Source: Xylophilus sp. ASV27 (GTDB lineage: Bacteria; Pseudomonadota; Gammaproteobacteria; Burkholderiales; Burkholderiaceae_C). Taken from it: a stretch of DNA of 35,448 nucleotides. Under the pieces are notes generated by a model, which saw only the letters and a list, made by a program, of their open reading frames with translations, did no database searches and was not told the DNA's origin. The translations under genes and the position numbers were made by a program. The DNA is taken from the NCBI RefSeq assembly GCF_016428875.1, contig NZ_JAELTO010000040.1, forward strand, positions 1 to 35,448, given 5' to 3'. This document shows, one piece after another, positions 31,935 to 35,448 of the stretch (the stretch's first letter is position 1; each line of letters begins with the position of its first letter).

Positions 31935-31996
31935 TTTTCAAGAAAAAACTGCTGTAGCCCGTATTTTTCCTTGGCTTGTAGCTATTTATTTAATAG
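31935..31996 (+). repeat. Dispersed intergenic repeat, copy B (right edge of hpa block)
   Basis: 62 bp beginning TTTTCAAG and ending GCTATTTATTTAATAG, with GCTGTAGCCC in the middle. Same orientation as copy A at 23406-23468, about two thirds identical by eye. The two copies bracket the hpa genes. The rest of this 256-bp gap (31997-32061) is GC-rich and shows no gene. Confidence 0.75.
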
Positions 31997-32061
31997 CAAA
32001 AGGCCCGGATCGCACAAGGCGGCTGACCACCCCGCGCGCCCCAGCCTTCCCGCCGCGCCCC

Positions 32062-33447
32062 TTACTTGATCAGCGCCATCTGCACGCGGCGGGCGCTCGG
32101 GTCCTCGCCGGAGATGTTGGCGGCCGTGCTCTGCGGCTTGTCGAGCACGATGCGGTCGGTGGCGATGCCGGCGGCCACCAGGGCGTCGCGCACGGCCAGG
32201 GCGCGCTGCTTGGCCAGCTCCTCGTTCTGCGCCGGGTCGCCGCTGGCCGAGTGAAAGCCCGACAGGCTCACCCGGGCGGTGGCGTCGGCCTTGAGGGCCG
32301 CGATGGTCGGCGCGAGCGCCTGGGTGGCCTCGGGCGAGATCGCGCTCGACCCCACCGCGAACAGCACGTCGGCGCCGGCCGCGCCGGCTGCGGCTGCCGC
32401 TGCGGGTGCATCCGTGGCAGGGGCCGACGCGTTCTGGATGACCGCACGCACCTTGCCAAGCTCCGGGTGATTCGGCAGCATGCTCGCGCCGTAGAGCGGC
32501 TTGAACGAACCCTGGTGGCAGGTCTCGCAGTTGACCTTGGGGCCGTCGCCGGCCGGCCCGAGCCGCGCCGCCGGGAAGGCCGGGGCCAGCGGGTCGAGGA
32601 ACTGCGTGTTGAGGTCACGCACCATGCGGATCCCATACCAGGCCACCGCGCGCTGCGGCGCACTGCCTTCCCAGTCGGAGAAGGAGCGCGTGTTGTGGCA
32701 GTAGGTGCAGTTCACGCCGAGCGACTGCGACATGTGCATCATCAGCCCGTAGGTCCCCTCGGTCTGCTGGATCGATTGCCGGTTGCCGTTCTGCAGCGCG
32801 GTGGGGCCGATGACGCGAATGTTCTCGCCCTTGTCGAGGAAGGGTGAGAACGGATCGTTGGGCAAGGACGAAAAGGCCACGCTCTGCGCCGGGGCGTTCT
32901 GGCCGGCCTTGTTGCCGGCGTAGGCCGGCCTCGGCGGCGCGGGCTGCGTCCAGGTGTTGAGCGGCACCGGGTTGCCGCGGTGGCAGGTGTAGCAGGTGAC
33001 GCCGGTGTCGGCCACGTGCGACTTCCAGTCGGCGTTGAGGTGCTGCGTCATCTGCAGCATGCGCCGCGCGACCACCTTGGTGTAGAGCCCGTCGGACGCC
33101 ATGTTGTCGCCCTGGTGGCAGTAGGTGCAGCCCTGCTGCGGCGCGACCCAGGCGGTCATGGAGACCATCAGCCGTGTGAACTCGGCCACGCTCAGGTCGT
33201 TGAGCACCTTGACGTTCTGGAACACCTGGCCGGCGGTCGGGCCGGCGGCCGGCGCGGGCGGCGAGTCCGCCGGCAGCACGTTCTGCGCCGCGTGCGCCTC
33301 GACGTTGCGCGGGTTGTAGACCACCTCCATGCCGGTGCCGCGGTAGCCGCGCTGCACCGCATCGACCGGCGGGCGCTCGCAGCCCGCAAGCAGCGCCAGC
33401 GTGCCGGTCACGGCCGCGGCCGCGCACATCCTGTAGAGCGTGTTCAT
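32062..33447 (-). CDS. pufC: PufC, tetraheme reaction-centre cytochrome fused to an OmpA-like domain
   Basis: A lipoprotein of 461 residues. The signal peptide ends in the lipobox LLAGC (Cys23). Four CxxCH heme motifs are at residues 107-111, 152-156, 247-251 and 307-311, so this is the periplasmic donor that re-reduces the special pair. The cytochrome part ends near [19 protein letters not shown] Pro/Ala-rich linker (about 340-358) leads to an added module at 359-461: [53 protein letters not shown] and [10 protein letters not shown], which follow the OmpA/peptidoglycan-binding pattern. The Asp expected after the SG-x-x position is not conserved (GFHS rather than GHTD), while the helix Arg (residue 415) is kept. 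ATG at 33447 overlaps the pufM stop, with AAGGGG upstream. The gene is last in the puf operon. Confidence 0.93.
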   Translation of the reverse strand: MNTLYRMCAAAAVTGTLALLAGCERPPVDAVQRGYRGTGMEVVYNPRNVEAHAAQNVLPADSPPAPAAGPTAGQVFQNVKVLNDLSVAEFTRLMVSMTAWVAPQQGCTYCHQGDNMASDGLYTKVVARRMLQMTQHLNADWKSHVADTGVTCYTCHRGNPVPLNTWTQPAPPRPAYAGNKAGQNAPAQSVAFSSLPNDPFSPFLDKGENIRVIGPTALQNGNRQSIQQTEGTYGLMMHMSQSLGVNCTYCHNTRSFSDWEGSAPQRAVAWYGIRMVRDLNTQFLDPLAPAFPAARLGPAGDGPKVNCETCHQGSFKPLYGASMLPNHPELGKVRAVIQNASAPATDAPAAAAAAGAAGADVLFAVGSSAISPEATQALAPTIAALKADATARVSLSGFHSASGDPAQNEELAKQRALAVRDALVAAGIATDRIVLDKPQSTAANISGEDPSARRVQMALIK

Positions 33448-34424
33448 GGCCGTACCCCTTGCAAGGTGGAAGGATCGACCACCGGCGCGAACACCGCCGG
33501 ATAGATCGGCGCCACGTGGTGCTTGACCGCCCACAGGTACCAGTTGTCTACCACGGTGCCGGTCAGCAGGATGCCGATGCCGCCCACCAGCGGGCAGAGC
33601 ACGGCAAACCACCAGGCCCAGCGGTGGATCGACTCCATCGTGGCGTTGAAGCCCATGCACCAGCGCCAGAACAGCGCGGCGCGCTCGGAGGCCGTGCCGC
33701 GGTCGACGATCTGCTCGATCTCGCGCTCGCCACCGAAGCGGCTCACCGCGAGGATGGTCGCGCCGTGCATCGCAAACAGCAGCGTCGAGCCGTACAGGAA
33801 GGCGATCGACAGCATGTGGAACGGGTTGTAGAACAGGTTGCCATAGCGGATCGAGAAGGCCGCCGTCCAGTCCAGGTGCGGGAAGATGCCGAAGGGCACC
33901 GCCTCGCCCCAGCTGCCCATGAGGATCGGGCGGATGAAACCGAGCACCAGCATCAGCCAGATCGCCGAGGCAAAGGCCCAGGCCACGTGCGTGCCCATCT
34001 TCAGCGCGCGTGCGCGCCGGTACATGCGCGCCCACCAGAGCAGCACCGAGGCGGTCATGAAGAAGCCGGCCATCAGCCACCAGCCGCCCTCGTCGAGCGG
34101 CGGAAAGAGCTTGAGCCCCATCGCCGCCGATGGGGGCTCCAGCGCCAGCCACGGCAGTTGCCGAACGAACTGCACCGGGTCCCAGTTGACCGAGGCCAGC
34201 ATGTTGAGCCCGACGATCTCGAAGGCGATGAAGCCGCAGAGCAGCGACGCGAGCCCGAACCAGCCGAGATAGATCGGCCCGACCTGCGCGTCGCCGATCC
34301 GCCCGAGCAGGTGGAAGTGCCGCGGCCGACCTTCCCGCTCCTTGTTGCCGCGCTCCAGCGGCACGCCCGCGTAGTAAGGCGCAAGGGCCTGCACGCGGGT
34401 GAAGATGTTCTGGTATTCGGCCAT
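33444..34424 (-). CDS. pufM: PufM, photosynthetic reaction centre M subunit
   Basis: A five-helix membrane protein of 326 residues. Ligands fall one residue after the Rhodobacter sphaeroides numbering: His183 and His203 (bacteriochlorophylls), His220, Glu235 and His267 (non-heme iron). Motifs: [33 protein letters not shown] and ESIHRWAWW. With PufL it binds the special pair, bacteriopheophytins and quinones. GAGGAG precedes the ATG. The C-terminal extension after KHHVAP is of the type found in species with a PufC cytochrome. Overlap with pufC is four bases. Confidence 0.98.
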   Translation of the reverse strand: MAEYQNIFTRVQALAPYYAGVPLERGNKEREGRPRHFHLLGRIGDAQVGPIYLGWFGLASLLCGFIAFEIVGLNMLASVNWDPVQFVRQLPWLALEPPSAAMGLKLFPPLDEGGWWLMAGFFMTASVLLWWARMYRRARALKMGTHVAWAFASAIWLMLVLGFIRPILMGSWGEAVPFGIFPHLDWTAAFSIRYGNLFYNPFHMLSIAFLYGSTLLFAMHGATILAVSRFGGEREIEQIVDRGTASERAALFWRWCMGFNATMESIHRWAWWFAVLCPLVGGIGILLTGTVVDNWYLWAVKHHVAPIYPAVFAPVVDPSTLQGVRP

Positions 34425-34467
34425 GGATGTCTCCTCGTGGATCGCGCGTTATTCGTCTGTTCAGTGA

Positions 34468-35292
34468 TCAATGCCAGATCGGCAGGTTGAGCCACCAGCT
34501 CCACCACTCCGGCCAGCCCCGGGTCCAGAAGGGTCCGCTGATGACGATGCACACAGCGCTCCAGAACGCCGCCGACAGCGCCAGGAACAATCCCAGGCGG
34601 TGGATGCCCAGCGTGCCGATCGAGTAGCCGATGGCGTCGCGGAAGAAGGTGTTCTCGTGCTCGGCGGTCTTGACCGTCTCGCCCTTGCCCGGGTTGGTCG
34701 CCGACAGCACCAGGCCGCCGTGCATGGACAGGGCCAGCGCCGTGGCGAAGAAGAAGCTCACGGCCAGCATGTGGGCCGGGTTGTAGTGGAAGTGCAGATA
34801 CTGGTAGCCCGTGTTGGACACCCAGTCGAGGTGGCTCATGATCCCGTAGGGAAAGCCGTGGCCCCAGGCGCCCATCAGGATCGGGCGCACGATCACCAGG
34901 GTGACGTAGGCCAGGATCGCGAACGAGAAGGCAAAGGGCACGTGGTAGCCGATGCCCAGCTTGCGGCAGATCTCCACCTGTCGCAGCGCCCAGGAGACGA
35001 AGGCGCCGGTGGCGAACACCGTGATCAGTTGCCACAGCCCGCCCTCTTGCAGGGGTGCGAGCCGCAGTCCGTATTTGAGGTCGGGTGGCGCGATGTTGAT
35101 CTGCCACAGGTTCCAGGTCGGCCCCTGCGACGCGCCCCAGACGATCAGCAGCGTCCCCACCAGCGTGCAGAAGATGGTGGTGACGCCGAAGAAGCCGACG
35201 TAGAACGGCCCGACCCAGAAGTCGAACAGGTCACCGCCGATGAGGGTGCCCCCGCGGACGCGGTACTTTCTCTCGAAACTCAGCATGGACAT
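34468..35292 (-). CDS. pufL: PufL, photosynthetic reaction centre L subunit
   Basis: A five-helix membrane protein of 274 residues from the ATG at 35292, chosen because GGGGA lies six bases upstream and it gives [15 protein letters not shown], close to known PufL starts. A TTG two codons earlier (35298) is less likely. Cofactor ligands are His154 and His174 (bacteriochlorophylls) and His191 and His231 (iron), one more than in R. sphaeroides. Motifs: [29 protein letters not shown] and GTLGIHRLG. It is followed by pufM after 43 nt. Confidence 0.98.
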   Translation of the reverse strand: MSMLSFERKYRVRGGTLIGGDLFDFWVGPFYVGFFGVTTIFCTLVGTLLIVWGASQGPTWNLWQINIAPPDLKYGLRLAPLQEGGLWQLITVFATGAFVSWALRQVEICRKLGIGYHVPFAFSFAILAYVTLVIVRPILMGAWGHGFPYGIMSHLDWVSNTGYQYLHFHYNPAHMLAVSFFFATALALSMHGGLVLSATNPGKGETVKTAEHENTFFRDAIGYSIGTLGIHRLGLFLALSAAFWSAVCIVISGPFWTRGWPEWWSWWLNLPIWH

Positions 35293-35315
35293 GATCAATC
35301 CCCAGGTCAGAACGC

Positions 35316-35344
35316 GGCGGCCCCGGGCCGCCCGAATGGCGGCC
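35316..35344 (-). terminator. GC-rich intercistronic hairpins upstream of pufL
   Basis: GGCCGCC (35326-35332) can pair with GGCGGCC (35338-35344) over a 5-nt loop, or with GGCGGCC (35316-35322) over a 3-nt loop; the two are mutually exclusive. In puf operons a stem-loop between pufA and pufL protects the pufBA message and sets the antenna to reaction-centre ratio. The position, 24 nt before the pufL start, fits that role. Confidence 0.6.
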
Positions 35345-35363
35345 GTAACGCGGGGCCCTGCCC

Positions 35364-35448
35364 CTGTCTCTTATACACATCTGACGCTGCCGACGAAGAG
35401 AACCTAGGGTAGATCTGGGGGGGGGGGGGGGGAGTAGGGGGGGGGGGG
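35364..35448. other. Sequencing artefact: Nextera adapter, index, P5 remnant and poly-G
   Basis: 35364-35382 is CTGTCTCTTATACACATCT, the Tn5 mosaic end used in Nextera libraries, followed directly by GACGCTGCCGACGA (35383-35396), the rest of the Read 1 adapter. About 8-10 index bases follow, then GGTAGATCT resembling the P5 arm, then G runs as produced by two-colour Illumina chemistry past the end of a fragment. True genomic sequence ends at or before 35363. Confidence 0.97.

Noticed and set aside
32062-34152. 696-residue reading that would extend PufC into pufM
   Set aside because: The signal peptide and lipobox begin at the ATG at 33447, with a ribosome binding site; upstream sequence is pufM in another frame.
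35364-35382. Tn5/IS50 mosaic end suggesting a transposon at the puf operon
   Set aside because: It is followed exactly by the Nextera adapter and poly-G, so it is library sequence.

Overview
The window is the end of a contig from a high-GC aerobic anoxygenic or purple phototroph, most likely a betaproteobacterium of the order Burkholderiales (Comamonadaceae-like). The gene order (bchP-pucC-bchG-ppsR-aerR divergent from bchFNBHLM-lhaA-puhABC-acsF-puhE), the oxygen-dependent cyclase AcsF, the tetraheme PufC, the red-type RuBisCO genes and a dispersed intergenic repeat of the kind common in Comamonadaceae all fit this. The placement is inferred from gene content and remembered family patterns, not from a search.

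Layout. Positions 2-1864 (+) hold the end of a Calvin-cycle operon: the tail of cbbS, then cbbX and cbbY. It converges on the left arm of the photosynthesis gene cluster. Positions 2001-8747 (-) encode, in transcription order, aerR, ppsR, bchG, a PucC-family transporter, bchP, tspO and a small membrane protein. A 363-bp regulatory region (8748-9110) carries a composite PpsR-type operator with outward-facing -35 elements. From 9111 to 23377 (+) runs a compact superoperon: bchF, bchN, bchB, bchH, bchL, bchM, lhaA, puhA, puhB, puhC, acsF, puhE. It covers Mg chelation, methylation, cyclisation and protochlorophyllide reduction, plus reaction-centre H subunit and assembly factors.

Positions 23624-31805 interrupt the photosynthesis genes with a homoprotocatechuate (3,4-dihydroxyphenylacetate) meta-cleavage block: hpaR (+), and hpaG1, hpaG2, hpaE, a solute receptor, hpaD, hpaF, hpaH, a wrecked hpaI and a second receptor broken by a stop codon (all -). 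Related copies of a roughly 60-bp dispersed repeat lie at both edges of this block. The distal end of the operon is decaying: the final aldolase is reduced to a deleted and frameshifted remnant.

Positions 32062-35292 (-) are the distal part of a pufBALMC operon (pufL, pufM, pufC). PufC is unusual: the four-heme lipoprotein cytochrome carries an extra C-terminal OmpA-like domain of about 100 residues. pufB and pufA should lie just off the right end. The last 85 bases (35364-35448) are not genomic: they are a Nextera transposase adapter, index, degenerate P5 sequence and poly-G.

Working together, the bch/acsF genes make bacteriochlorophyll, puf/puh make and assemble the reaction centre, PpsR and AerR regulate them, and the cbb genes could use the energy for CO2 fixation. 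The hpa block is functionally separate. Most of the window is a known type of cluster; the items most worth a second look are the PufC-OmpA fusion, the operator between aerR and bchF, and the insertion and decay of the hpa block.
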